36,081 nucleotides of DNA from an uncultured Varibaculum sp. GTDB lineage: Bacteria > Actinomycetota > Actinomycetes > Actinomycetales > Actinomycetaceae. Below the pieces are notes generated by a model. It saw only the letters and a program-made list of their open reading frames with translations. It was not told the DNA's origin and made no database searches. The position numbers were made by a program, and so were the translations under genes. Below, one piece after another: positions 25,692 through 34,898 of the stretch; the stretch's first letter is position 1, and every line of letters begins with the position of its first letter. The stretch covers positions 1 to 36,081 of the forward strand of contig NZ_CABTZZ010000019.1 in the NCBI RefSeq assembly GCF_902489465.1. The letters are read 5' to 3'.

Positions 25692-25737
25692 TTGACAGGG
25701 TGAGACGAATTGAATAAATTAGGTTTGCCTTAGCTAA
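25692..25737 (+). promoter_or_regulatory. Promoter with overlapping DtxR/IdeR iron box for efeUOB
   Basis: A -35 TTGACA (25692-25697), 17-bp spacer and -10 TAAATT (25715-25720). The 19-bp element TTAGGTTTGCCTTAGCTAA (25719-25737) begins in the -10 and covers the start point. It agrees at 16 of 19 positions with the DtxR box as I recall it (TTAGGTTAGCCTAACCTAA). Iron-loaded repressor would block transcription. Confidence 0.8.
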
Positions 25738-25781
25738 GGAATTATAGGTTTTAGCTAACTAATTCGCGGACTGGAGAGAAG

Positions 25782-26768
25782 ATGCTCGGCGCTTTACTAA
25801 TTGCGTTACGTGAAGGTTTGGAAGCTGTTTTAATAGTTTCCATTCTTTATGCCTATGTAAAGAAAGTTGAGCGTGAAGATCTGCTGCCAAAACTATGGCT
25901 AGGGATAGTCGTAGGGGCGGTAGTCCCCATGAGCGTGGGTGCTTACTTGGTTTGGGGAACCTACACCCTTACCACCCAAGCCCAAGAGGCGCTCGGAGGC
26001 TTTCTTTCCCTATTCGCGGTCGCCCTCATCACCTGGATGATTTTTTGGATGGCCGAGCATTCCGCCGGGATGGCTGCCCGGATGCAATCCCAAGTCAAGG
26101 AAGCGCTGTCGAAAGGTAGCGGAGCCGGTTGGTCGCTGTTTGTAATCGCCCTGATCACCGTGGGGCGAGAAGGACTAGAAACCGCGATTTTTATCTGGCC
26201 GATGTTCAAGAATGCCAGCGACAACGAAAATGGCACCAGCCTGGTTGTCGGAATGTTGGTGGGGATAGCAATCGCCATCGCGCTGGGATACCTGATCTAT
26301 CGGGGAGTAGCCCGTATCGACTTGCGGGTATTTTTTGAGGTAACCGGGTATTTACTGATTTTTGTGGCCGCCGGGGTATGCTCCTATGGCTTCCACGATT
26401 TACAAGAAGCCGGGGTTATCCCCATGACCGCCCCGCTCTTCGATTTCACCACTTATATTCCCACCCTGGTTTATAACGGCGGTCTCTATGACGTGCTGGT
26501 AGCCATTTTCCAGTTCTCGCCCAGCCCCACCGCCCTGCAGTTCTTTAGCTGGCTGATCTACCTGGTGGTAGTGGGGGCGCTGTTCTACTTTTACAACCGC
26601 AATAAGAAGTTGTTTTTAGCAGTGAAAAGGGCGCAAAAAGAAGAAGCTGCTACGCCGGAAAAGAGAGGAACTGACGCGGGAGACAAGGATACAGCGGCGA
26701 TTGTGTCCGCTGAGGACGCGCCAGCAGGAACAATTCACAAGACCAAAACGTCAGTTGCAGTTGACTGA
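25782..26768 (+). CDS. efeU: FTR1-family iron permease EfeU
   Basis: Membrane permease of the EfeUOB iron importer, 328 aa with seven predicted helices. The two FTR1-type REGLE motifs that carry iron are present (R10-E14 and R129-E133). The C-terminal tail (about 285-328) is charged and cytoplasmic. GGAGAG lies upstream of ATG. First gene of the operon, directly behind an iron-boxed promoter. Substrate form (ferrous or ferric) cannot be decided here. Confidence 0.95.
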   Translation: MLGALLIALREGLEAVLIVSILYAYVKKVEREDLLPKLWLGIVVGAVVPMSVGAYLVWGTYTLTTQAQEALGGFLSLFAVALITWMIFWMAEHSAGMAARMQSQVKEALSKGSGAGWSLFVIALITVGREGLETAIFIWPMFKNASDNENGTSLVVGMLVGIAIAIALGYLIYRGVARIDLRVFFEVTGYLLIFVAAGVCSYGFHDLQEAGVIPMTAPLFDFTTYIPTLVYNGGLYDVLVAIFQFSPSPTALQFFSWLIYLVVVGALFYFYNRNKKLFLAVKRAQKEEAATPEKRGTDAGDKDTAAIVSAEDAPAGTIHKTKTSVAVD

Positions 26769-26831
26769 CCGTTTTCCCGAGGGCGCGCTCGCGTCCTCGA
26801 CGCAAAAATGCACACCTAAGGAGACAAATAA

Positions 26832-28070
26832 ATGCATATGCGTAAGATTGCCGTTGCTTTCGTGGGCGCGGCGCTGGCAGTCACTATGACTGGTTGTGTA
26901 AAGAACGACAACAGCGCCGCGGGGGATGGCGCGGCGGGCAGCACTAAACCAATCGAGGTGAAAATCGCTGACGACAAGTGCGAACTTTCTACTAACACCG
27001 CTCCTTCCGGCACCATTAAGTTCTCCCTAAACAACGAGGGACCGGCTCGCAACGAGTTTGAAGTACTTGCCAAAGACAAACTGCAGATTATGGGGGAAAT
27101 GGAAAACCTGGCTGCTGGAGATAAACGCGACTTCACGGTGCAGCTAGAGGAAGGAACCTACTACACCGCCTGCAAGAAGAATATGGTGGGATCGCTCGTG
27201 GGGTTGAAAGAATTCAAAGTAACCAAGGGTGAGGGTATTAAGGTCAGCGCCGATGACAAGAAGCTGCATGAGGATGCGGTGGCTAAATACGCTGCCTATG
27301 TAAAGGATCAGGCTGGCCAGCTGGTATCAGCCACCCAAGAATTTGTAGATGCTTACAAGGCGGGCGACAACGAAAAAGCTAAGAAGCTCTATCCCTTGGC
27401 TCGTATGCATTACGAGCGGATCGAGCCCACTGCGGAGTCCTTCGGTGATTTGGATCCGAAGCTGGACGAGCGGGAAACCGACTATCAGCAGGCAGATGAC
27501 GCTGACGGGCGGGAATGGACTGGTTGGCACCGCTTAGAAAAAGACCTGTGGACCGATCAGAAGCTATCGGCGGCCGATCGCACCAAGTTTGCCGATCTGT
27601 TGATGAAAGACACCCAGGATCTGCATAAAGCGGTTTATGCTGCTGATTTCAAACTGAAACTAGACGATATTTCCAATGGGGCTATTGGTTTGCTAGAAGA
27701 GGTAGCTACCACCAAGATTACGGGAGAGGAAGAGATTTTCTCGCACACTGACCTCTATGATTTCCAGGCCAACTTGGAGGGCGCTCGGGTAGCTTATGGC
27801 AACGTCCAGGCCTTAGCCGAGAAGAAAGATCCGGAACTGGCGAAGAAAATTGATGCCAAGATGAAAGATCTGGAAGACACTATTGCTTCCTACAACCGTG
27901 CCAGTGGCGATAACCAGTGGGATTTCCCGCCCTACACTGATATCGCGACGGTGGCGATTGGTTTGGAGAAAACTCCCGAGAAGTACACCAAGAAGCAAAA
28001 AGAGCTTTCCGATAAGGTAAATGCGCTGCGGGCACCGCTCGCAAAGTTGACGGAATCTATTCTGAAATAA
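26832..28070 (+). CDS. efeO: EfeO-type iron-binding lipoprotein (cupredoxin + imelysin-like M75)
   Basis: 412 aa. Lipoprotein signal peptide with lipobox MTGC, C22 becoming the lipidated N-terminus. Residues about 45-135 form the cupredoxin-like domain (VKIADDKCELSTNTAPSGTI ... YYTACKKN). The rest is the helical M75/imelysin-type domain with the conserved HYERIEP (H193-P199) and DLDPKLDERE. It should capture iron outside the membrane and hand it to EfeU. AAGGAG eight bases upstream of ATG 26832. A full-length EfeO rather than the short EfeM form. Confidence 0.94.
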   Translation: MHMRKIAVAFVGAALAVTMTGCVKNDNSAAGDGAAGSTKPIEVKIADDKCELSTNTAPSGTIKFSLNNEGPARNEFEVLAKDKLQIMGEMENLAAGDKRDFTVQLEEGTYYTACKKNMVGSLVGLKEFKVTKGEGIKVSADDKKLHEDAVAKYAAYVKDQAGQLVSATQEFVDAYKAGDNEKAKKLYPLARMHYERIEPTAESFGDLDPKLDERETDYQQADDADGREWTGWHRLEKDLWTDQKLSAADRTKFADLLMKDTQDLHKAVYAADFKLKLDDISNGAIGLLEEVATTKITGEEEIFSHTDLYDFQANLEGARVAYGNVQALAEKKDPELAKKIDAKMKDLEDTIASYNRASGDNQWDFPPYTDIATVAIGLEKTPEKYTKKQKELSDKVNALRAPLAKLTESILK

Positions 28071-28082
28071 GGTGAATAGTCA

Positions 28083-29447
28083 TTGAGTAAAAACTCTGTT
28101 AACCATCACCTAGAGGAAGTAGCTGAAGAGGCTACTTCCTCGGGGGAAACCCCGCAAGATACTAATAAGGTTCCGGGGATTTCCCGGCGTAATGTCCTGA
28201 TCGGCGGGGGTATCGCTGCGCTAGCCGGTATCGGCATCGGGGGAATGGGAGGCTTCGCCTATGGTAAATCCAAAGGCGAAGCCGCCGGAGAAGCAGCTTC
28301 CGACGTGATGAAGATTTCCTATCCTTTTAGAGGTAAACACCAACCGGGAATTCTCACCCCCCAGCAACAGCAGATGATGATGGCTGCCTATGACCTGACC
28401 ACTGAGAGCCGGGAACTGGTTATTCAGCTGCTGAAAGACTGGTCTTTGGCGGCTGAACGGATGATGGCTGGTAATCCGGTAAACGATCCCAAAGTGTCCA
28501 AACTGGCACCCCCGGATGATACGGGCGAAGCCTATGATCTCGGGCCAGGCGCCCTCACGATCACTATTGGTTTTGGGGAAAGTTTCTTCCTGAAAGACGG
28601 GAAAGACCGCCTGGGGATTGCCGATAGGATGCCGGAGCCGCTAAAAGGCGGGATCCCGAGGATGGCAGCAGAGAAACTGGATCCCGATCAGTGCTACGGG
28701 GATATCGTGGTGCAAGCGTGTTCGGAAGATCCCATGATCTCTATGCACGCAATCCACAACCTAAGTCGTTTGGCGTTCGGCACCGCAACCGTTCGCTGGA
28801 CGCAACTGGGTTATGGACGCACCTCCTCTACCTCGACCGGGCAAAAAACTCCCCGTAACCTCTTCGGGTTCAAGGATGGAACTTCCAATATCAAAAAGGA
28901 AGATTCCGATGCGGAGCTAAATAAGCATCTGTGGATTCAGCCCGGTGATTCGGGCGGAAAGTATTTTGCAGGTGGCAGCTATCTTTGTACTCGCAAAATC
29001 AAGCAGATGATGGAAGTCTGGGACGAACTGGTCTTGCAAGAGCAAGAAGACACCATTGGGCGCGACAAACTAGAGGGAGCCCCCCAGTCCGGAGGAACTG
29101 AGTTCACCGATCCCGACTTTAAGAAGAAGGGCGAAGACGGGGAACCCTTGATTCCGGTGGATTCGCACGTGGCGATGGTGCACCCCGATAACAACGGGGG
29201 AGCCCGGATGCTCAGGCGCGGATACAACTATATGGAGGGTACCGACAGCTTGGGGCGTCTGGAGGGTGGGCTGATGTTTATCGCCTATGTTCGTAACCCC
29301 CAAACCAACTTCATTCCTATCCTGAAGAAGATGTCGGGGGACGCCATGACCGAATACCTGCAGCATATAGCTACCAGTATGTGGGTAATGCCGCCCGGTG
29401 TGGGGCAGGGAGAAGACTACGTGGGGCAAAAACTCTTTGAAGCCTAA
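28083..29447 (+). CDS. efeB: EfeB, Tat-exported DyP-type heme peroxidase
   Basis: 454 aa. Twin-arginine signal at residues 33-60 (ISRRNVLIGGGIAALAG, R35-R36), preceded by an unusually long polar N-region. DyP peroxidase domain with the GFKDG motif (catalytic D265) and a C-terminal heme region MVHPDNNGGARMLRRGYNY. The TTG start lies 12 bases past the efeO stop with AAGGTGA as RBS. It is thought to oxidise ferrous iron or act on heme for EfeUO. Last gene of the operon, followed by a strong terminator. Confidence 0.94.
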   Translation: MSKNSVNHHLEEVAEEATSSGETPQDTNKVPGISRRNVLIGGGIAALAGIGIGGMGGFAYGKSKGEAAGEAASDVMKISYPFRGKHQPGILTPQQQQMMMAAYDLTTESRELVIQLLKDWSLAAERMMAGNPVNDPKVSKLAPPDDTGEAYDLGPGALTITIGFGESFFLKDGKDRLGIADRMPEPLKGGIPRMAAEKLDPDQCYGDIVVQACSEDPMISMHAIHNLSRLAFGTATVRWTQLGYGRTSSTSTGQKTPRNLFGFKDGTSNIKKEDSDAELNKHLWIQPGDSGGKYFAGGSYLCTRKIKQMMEVWDELVLQEQEDTIGRDKLEGAPQSGGTEFTDPDFKKKGEDGEPLIPVDSHVAMVHPDNNGGARMLRRGYNYMEGTDSLGRLEGGLMFIAYVRNPQTNFIPILKKMSGDAMTEYLQHIATSMWVMPPGVGQGEDYVGQKLFEA

Positions 29448-29494
29448 ACTGTAACCTCCAGAAAAATAGGTTTTGGGGAAACCTAAAACCGGGA

Positions 29495-29536
29495 GCGGGT
29501 CTTGCTGATTGCTTTCAGCAAGACCCGCAACTTTTT
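29495..29536 (+). terminator. Rho-independent terminator of efeUOB
   Basis: Perfect 13-bp stem GCGGGTCTTGCTG / CAGCAAGACCCGC (29495-29507 with 29516-29528), then five T at 29532-29536. A smaller hairpin TAGGTTT-TGGGG-AAACCTA (29467-29485) precedes it. Confidence 0.9.
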
Positions 29537-29740
29537 CTGCCACTTAATAAAGCTAAAACTTAGCGGCTGTTTCACCACTAGCTGGCAAAATAGTATTTTC
29601 CACTGCTCCCGGTTTCCCGTAAAGATTACGCTACAGCCTGCTAAATTGATGTTTCCTCAAGTTTCATGGTTACTGAAATGCCTATTTTGGGCGTAGTAAC
29701 TCGGTGTCTAAAACTGATAGGTTTAAGCCAGGAGGCGTCG

Positions 29741-30934
29741 TTGACTAACTTACTATTAGCACTGATCTACCTGGCGTTTATTAGCTTGGGTCTACCCGAT
29801 TCCCTGCTAGGTTCTGCCTGGCCAGAGATTTATCCAGATTTTGCGGTGCCGGTTTCCTATGCGGGATTCATCTCTATGATTATCTCCTTGGGAACTGTTA
29901 CTTCTAGCCTGCTGTCGGATCGGATAATCTCCCGGCTTGGTACCGGGAAAGTGACCGTGTTTTCGGGGTTGTTGACTGCTCTGGCTATTCTAGGCTTTGC
30001 CTTTGCCCCTGACTTTTGGGTGCTGTGTGCCTGTTCGATTCCCTACGGATTGGGAGCGGGCAGCGTAGATGTGGCTCTCAATAACTATGTGGCGCTGCAT
30101 TTCAAAAGCACCCACATGAACTGGCTGCACTGTTCCTGGGGGATTGGCGCCACGATTGGTCCGTACGTGATGGGGATCGCGCTTGCCGGGGGAGGTAGCT
30201 GGCAGAACGGATACTGGTATATAGCCTTGATACAGCTGGTAATTACCGCGATTCTATTTTTGAGTTTGCCGCTCTGGAAGCGCCATGAACAGGAAAGCTC
30301 TCCTGCCAGTAGTGAGAAGTTGCCTGAATCGGATTCCTCGTCAGCTAAGCAACGTCCTCTCAATCTTTCGCAGACAGTGCGGATTAAGGGTGTCAAAGAG
30401 GTAATGACTTGTTTCTTCTGTTATGCCGTATTGGAACAAGCAACTGGGGTCTGGGGTGGAACCTACCTGAAGTTATTTAAAGGTATGGATGCCGCTACTG
30501 CGGCCGCTTTTGCGGGAATGTTATTCCTGGGGGTAACCCTAGGGCGAGCAGCGAGCGGATTTTTGTCGATCCGTTATTCTGACCAGCAATTAATCCGTTT
30601 GGGGATAATTCTGGTCGCGGGGGGAGTGATGCTGGTATTGATTCCGGGGTCGGCTGCTATTACGGTCTGTGGACTTATGGCGATTGGTCTGGGTTGCTCT
30701 CCGATATATCCCGCTATGATTCACGCAACTCCTCAAATCTTTGGGAGAGAGCACTCGCGCGCGGTAATCGGAGTGCAGATGGCTAGCTTTAACCTGGGAG
30801 TCTTCGTGATGCCGCCATTATTTGGCCTGATAGCGCAACATTTATCTGTTGGGTTATTGCCGATCTATCTCTTGTTGGCTCTGGGCGTGTTCAGCCTCAT
30901 GCAGTATCGTATGTCTCACCAAGTTGCCCGCTAG
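29741..30934 (+). CDS. MFS transporter (intact paralogue)
   Basis: 397 aa, about 12 helices, with the internal SLGTVTSSLLSDRIISRLGT loop 2-3 motif typical of MFS proteins. TTG 29741 is chosen because GGAGG (29731-29735) lies five bases upstream and it aligns with the start of the frameshifted paralogue at 24291. An upstream in-frame extension from 29666 lacks an RBS. The proteins share long nearly identical stretches (for example ALHFKSTHMNWLHCSWGIGA in both), so they arose by duplication. They flank efeUOB in the same orientation. Substrate unknown; weak overall resemblance to the FucP/YbjJ sugar-type MFS branch. Confidence 0.87.
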   Translation: MTNLLLALIYLAFISLGLPDSLLGSAWPEIYPDFAVPVSYAGFISMIISLGTVTSSLLSDRIISRLGTGKVTVFSGLLTALAILGFAFAPDFWVLCACSIPYGLGAGSVDVALNNYVALHFKSTHMNWLHCSWGIGATIGPYVMGIALAGGGSWQNGYWYIALIQLVITAILFLSLPLWKRHEQESSPASSEKLPESDSSSAKQRPLNLSQTVRIKGVKEVMTCFFCYAVLEQATGVWGGTYLKLFKGMDAATAAAFAGMLFLGVTLGRAASGFLSIRYSDQQLIRLGIILVAGGVMLVLIPGSAAITVCGLMAIGLGCSPIYPAMIHATPQIFGREHSRAVIGVQMASFNLGVFVMPPLFGLIAQHLSVGLLPIYLLLALGVFSLMQYRMSHQVAR

Positions 30935-31055
30935 CATGCTCAGAATCCCGCCAGGCTGGGGTAGTTACCACCCGCTGGCTTTGGGAAATGAGAATAACCC
31001 CTGCACGGTTTCTAGCTACTATAGCCCCCATAGGATGAACGTTTGAAGTCTAGTG

Positions 31056-31076
31056 ATGCATAAACGTGCATTCAAA
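31056..31076. promoter_or_regulatory. Possible operator in the adhE upstream region
   Basis: ATGCA-TAAACG-TGCAT inverted repeat in the 267-base gap before adhE, with a TTCAAA / TATGCT promoter-like pair (18-base spacer) just after it. Supported only by symmetry and position. Confidence 0.25.
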
Positions 31077-31222
31077 TTTTAGTTGTTGAAAACCTATGCT
31101 ATAAGCCGTAGCCTGCTTTATTCAAGATTATATTTTTACTAGGTAAAACTTTTAAACAGAGTTGTTGATCGTAGTAAAGCACATCCAAATCCTCTAGATC
31201 GGTGTACAGAAAAGAGCTAGTC

Positions 31223-33850
31223 ATGCCCATAAAAGAACCAACTCCCTCCCCGACTCAACAGGCTGGGGAAAAAACAGCCATCGATACGCTAGTAGCACGC
31301 GCCCAGCAGGCGCTTGCTGAATTCGAGACTCTGGATCAGCGCACCGTAGATATTATTGTAGAAACCGCAGCCCACAAGGCGCGAGAAGCCCATGCGGTGC
31401 TCGCCGCCGAGGCGGTAACCGAAACCAAACGCGGTAACTTTGAAGACAAAACTGTAAAAAATATTTTTGCCTCCGAAGTTATTGCCCAAGACTTAGAGGG
31501 ACAAAAAACCGTAGGGGTGATTTCCCGTGACGAGTTCTCGGGGATCGTGGAAGTTGCAGAGCCAGTCGGGGTGGTAGCGGGGCTAACCCCGGTCACTAAT
31601 CCCACCTCAACCACTATTTTCAAGGCGCTGATCTGCCTAAAAACTCGCAACCCCATTATTTTTGCGTTCCATCCATTCGCGCAGAACTGTTCGGCTCATG
31701 CCGCCAAAATAGTTTACGAGGCTGCGGTTGAAGCCGGAGCACCTAAGGGATGTGTCCAGTGGATTACCACTCCTTCAATGCCGGCCACTACGGAGCTAAT
31801 CAACCATCCGGGAGTAGCAGTCATTCTCGCTACCGGCGGCAACGCCATGGTCAAGAGTGCGTATTCCTGTGGAAAACCGGCGCTAGGGGTGGGAGCCGGA
31901 AACTGTCCTGCCTATATCCACGAAAGTGCAGTAATTAAAAACGCAGTCAATGATGTCACTATTTCAAAGTCGTTTGATAACGGCATGATTTGTGCTGCCG
32001 AGCAGGCGGTGATCCTCGACGAGGCCATTGCAGATCAGGCGCTGGCAGAGTTTGAAACTCTCGGATGTTACCTGGCAAACGCGGAAGAGAAAACGAAGCT
32101 AGAAGAGCTGCTTTTCGGGGCGCGTGCCGGAAGTGAAGACTGTGCGAATGCCAAATTGAATGCAACGATCGTGGGACAGAAAGCCTCGAAGATAGCAGAA
32201 ATGGCGGGTTTTAGCGTTCCTGAAGATACCCCAGCTATTTTGGTGCCGTGCTCTAAGGTAAGTTACGAGGAACCATTAACCAGAGAAAAGCTTTCCCCAA
32301 TCTTGGCGGTATTGCGCGCTGAAAATGCAGCGGAAGGTATTGAATTGTCCCGCCAGATGGTAGAACAAGACGGGTTGGGGCACAGCGCGGCCATTCATTG
32401 CCGCGAATGGGGTATTATCGACCAGTTTGCCAAAGAAGTTAATTCAGTGCGGATTATTGAAAATTCTCCTAGCGCTTTCGGAGCTATCGGGGGGCTTTAT
32501 AACGCGATGGTGCCCTCCTTGACTCTTGGTTGCGGCTCTTATGGACATAACTCGATATCGAGCAATATCAGTGCAGTTAACCTACTTAATATAAAACGGC
32601 TAGCCAGGAGGAACCCGGTAATGATGCCTTTCCAAGTACCTAATCAAATTTATCTCGGATCTGGCTATATTCGGCAGCTAGCTAATTTGGAGTTGGGCAC
32701 CAAAATTACGGTGATTACCAATCAAGATGCCGCCAGTAGCGGGCAACTGGATGTGGTGATGCAACTGCTATATGCCCGCAGCAACAAAATATCTGTACAG
32801 GTTATAGATGACGTAGAAAAGCATTTCACTACCCAATATCTGGAGAAGAAAGTACAAGAAATCGCTGGATACGCACCTCAAACGGTTATTGCCGTGGGAG
32901 AGCGAAGCGTGATCAATGCGGCTAAGTTCCTGCGTTTATTCGCGGCCTGCCCCGAGTTATCGGTTAAGGAAGTCTGCGCCGGACATGTTGCTTTGCCAGC
33001 CCATATTAATTCTCCGCAGCTTATCTGCGTTCCTACTATTACCGGAGGGCGTGCTTCAGTTGCGCCGTCAGCAGCTATTACCGATGCGGATACTGGTTTT
33101 GCCCGTCCGGTTAAGTCGACCGCATTCCTGCCCCAGATCGTGATTATGGATACCACCTGGGCACCCTATAGTCGAAAAGATGCTCTACGGCGTGGCTTCC
33201 AAGGGGTGGCCTGCGCGATCGAGGCCTATACTTCTACCCAAGCCAGTGAATATACCGATTCCTTGGCGCTACATGGCCTAGAGAATGTTTATCAGACTTT
33301 GCCACGGGTAGTTAGTGCCGCAGAAGATAGTCAAGAATTGGCTGACCAGCGAGAAAAGGTTATTGAGGGGGCGTTCTTGATTTCTACTGCCCAAGGTAAC
33401 ACCGCAATGGGGTTGGCAGATTCATTGACCAAGACTTTTGCCGCCGCCTTTGGGGGCAGCAATCAGGAATACTTCCCCGCAGTACTGCCTAATGTGGTGC
33501 GTTTCTTAGGAGGACGGCCGCGGAAGTTCGTGGCTTCCCCGAACTACCTGCGTTTCCAAGCACCCCAGCAATTGGCTGAGATCTGTCGCCGACTCGGAAT
33601 CGAAGCTAGAGAAGAGGACGCAGGTGAGGAGCTAGCGCAGGCTTTGGATAGCTTAGTTTCAACCTTTGGAGTGCCGTTAAAGGTGCAGGACTTTGAGATT
33701 TCGGAAGCCGACTTCTTGGCGCAGCTGCCCGAGCTAGCCCAGCGTACTTTCGATCGCGAGTCCTATACTGGTACGCCTCGTAAAGCTACCATGGCGGAAA
33801 TAGAAAGCATGCTTAAAGCCTGTTACTACGGGGAAAAGTTTATTTCTTAA
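31223..33850 (+). CDS. adhE: AdhE-type acetaldehyde-CoA dehydrogenase with degenerate alcohol dehydrogenase half
   Basis: 875 aa. The N-terminal half is a normal CoA-acylating aldehyde dehydrogenase (NPTSTTIFKALICLKTRN, catalytic C257 in DNGMICAAEQ, SLTLGCGSYG). The C-terminal ~430 residues align along the iron-ADH domain of AdhE, but the active site is gone. The nucleotide-binding GGGSPMDAAK is GERSVINAAK (559-568). Metal ligands equivalent to E. coli D653, H657, H723 and H737 are Q660, C664, D733 and N747, in gap-free blocks. The protein can therefore be expected to interconvert acetyl-CoA and acetaldehyde but not to make ethanol, with the C-terminal part perhaps structural. ATG 31223 is preferred (AAAGAG upstream) over GTG 31202. 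Confidence 0.88.
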   Translation: MPIKEPTPSPTQQAGEKTAIDTLVARAQQALAEFETLDQRTVDIIVETAAHKAREAHAVLAAEAVTETKRGNFEDKTVKNIFASEVIAQDLEGQKTVGVISRDEFSGIVEVAEPVGVVAGLTPVTNPTSTTIFKALICLKTRNPIIFAFHPFAQNCSAHAAKIVYEAAVEAGAPKGCVQWITTPSMPATTELINHPGVAVILATGGNAMVKSAYSCGKPALGVGAGNCPAYIHESAVIKNAVNDVTISKSFDNGMICAAEQAVILDEAIADQALAEFETLGCYLANAEEKTKLEELLFGARAGSEDCANAKLNATIVGQKASKIAEMAGFSVPEDTPAILVPCSKVSYEEPLTREKLSPILAVLRAENAAEGIELSRQMVEQDGLGHSAAIHCREWGIIDQFAKEVNSVRIIENSPSAFGAIGGLYNAMVPSLTLGCGSYGHNSISSNISAVNLLNIKRLARRNPVMMPFQVPNQIYLGSGYIRQLANLELGTKITVITNQDAASSGQLDVVMQLLYARSNKISVQVIDDVEKHFTTQYLEKKVQEIAGYAPQTVIAVGERSVINAAKFLRLFAACPELSVKEVCAGHVALPAHINSPQLICVPTITGGRASVAPSAAITDADTGFARPVKSTAFLPQIVIMDTTWAPYSRKDALRRGFQGVACAIEAYTSTQASEYTDSLALHGLENVYQTLPRVVSAAEDSQELADQREKVIEGAFLISTAQGNTAMGLADSLTKTFAAAFGGSNQEYFPAVLPNVVRFLGGRPRKFVASPNYLRFQAPQQLAEICRRLGIEAREEDAGEELAQALDSLVSTFGVPLKVQDFEISEADFLAQLPELAQRTFDRESYTGTPRKATMAEIESMLKACYYGEKFIS

Positions 33851-33859
33851 CCCCTGATA

Positions 33860-33900
33860 TAGGTGGGCGGGGGAGATATCATGTCTCCCCCGCCCACCTA
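33860..33900. terminator. Strong bidirectional hairpin between adhE and sugar kinase
   Basis: Perfect 17-bp GC-rich stem (33860-33876 with 33884-33900) and a seven-base loop TATCATG, ten bases after adhE and between convergent genes. No T-run on either side. Confidence 0.7.
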
Positions 33901-33932
33901 AATTCGCTATGGCCGCTAACGCGTTTTCCCCT

Positions 33933-34898
33933 CTAGAGGGTGGGATCGCTGGCGAGTACCTCTGCGACCTCAGCTTGCGTAGGGGCGTAAGCGCCCACCT
34001 TACTTACCGTAAGCCCGGAGGTAATCGTTGCCCGGTGGAGAGCGCCTTGGATATCGCTGAGGCGAGCTTGCTGTAGCCGCTGCTTGGCTGCCGCCGAGCC
34101 TAACATCCCTGCATCTAGCAGTCCCGAAATCAGGCCGGCCATAAAGGAATCGCCGGCGCCTACCGTGTCTTCGACCTTGATGTTTAGGGGATCTACCGCC
34201 AGCATGTCCCGGTCATTGGCGCAAAGAGCATAGGACGCCCACGGGCCGCGGGTAGCCACAATTAGACCTGGCCCCATGTCTTTCCACTGGTGTAACACGG
34301 TCTCAATCGGAGTGTCTTTGCCGTAGAGCCAAGCGATGTCTTCATCACTGGCTTTAACCAGATCGGCGAGGCTGATTAGCTCTTCGATCCGCGGACGTAC
34401 TTCTTCGGGGGTACCCATTAACGAGGGACGCACATTAGGGTCATAACTTACGGTGCCTTGAGCTGCCATGGCCTTGACCGCCTTGACCACTGCGGAGGCT
34501 CCGGGTGCCAAAGTAGCAGCGAAACTTCCAGTATGTAGGTGGCTAAGGCTACCAACCTCTGGTAGGGGAGGAACTTGCCATTCCAACTCAAAGTTGTAAG
34601 TTGCTTGCCCCTTGTCGTCGATTTGGGCATTAGCTATCGGAGTTTTCGCGGCTTTAGAACTGCCAGGGACTACGCTAACCCCGGCGGAGGCTAGCTTTTC
34701 TTCTAGGCTCTTACCGCGCTCGTCCTCGCCCCACCAAGAAGCTAAGGAGGTGGGGTGGCCTAAACTAGCGACTCCGCAAGCCACGTTAAAGACACTGCCC
34801 CCGACTTTTTCTTCCACATTACCTGCGCGTTTAATAACGTCGATCAGGGCTTCTCCCAGGCAGAGTACGGGACGCTCAGTTGATCTCATTTCGGTCAT
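33933..34898 (-). CDS. PfkB-family sugar kinase, fructokinase-like
   Basis: 321 aa ribokinase-family kinase. It begins with the fructokinase-type segment VLCLGEALIDVI and GGSVFNVACGVASLG. The PfkB C-terminal signature DTVGAGDSFMAG supplies the catalytic Asp. Overall pattern is closest to bacterial fructokinases (ScrK/CscK type), but substrate cannot be fixed by motif. GGAGT eight bases upstream of ATG 34898 sets the start. Monocistronic; it converges on adhE across a strong hairpin. Confidence 0.88.
   Translation of the reverse strand: MTEMRSTERPVLCLGEALIDVIKRAGNVEEKVGGSVFNVACGVASLGHPTSLASWWGEDERGKSLEEKLASAGVSVVPGSSKAAKTPIANAQIDDKGQATYNFELEWQVPPLPEVGSLSHLHTGSFAATLAPGASAVVKAVKAMAAQGTVSYDPNVRPSLMGTPEEVRPRIEELISLADLVKASDEDIAWLYGKDTPIETVLHQWKDMGPGLIVATRGPWASYALCANDRDMLAVDPLNIKVEDTVGAGDSFMAGLISGLLDAGMLGSAAAKQRLQQARLSDIQGALHRATITSGLTVSKVGAYAPTQAEVAEVLASDPTL

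Noticed and set aside
30935..31201. Riboswitch upstream of adhE
   Set aside because: No recognisable aptamer core; only a short inverted repeat and promoter-like boxes were visible.
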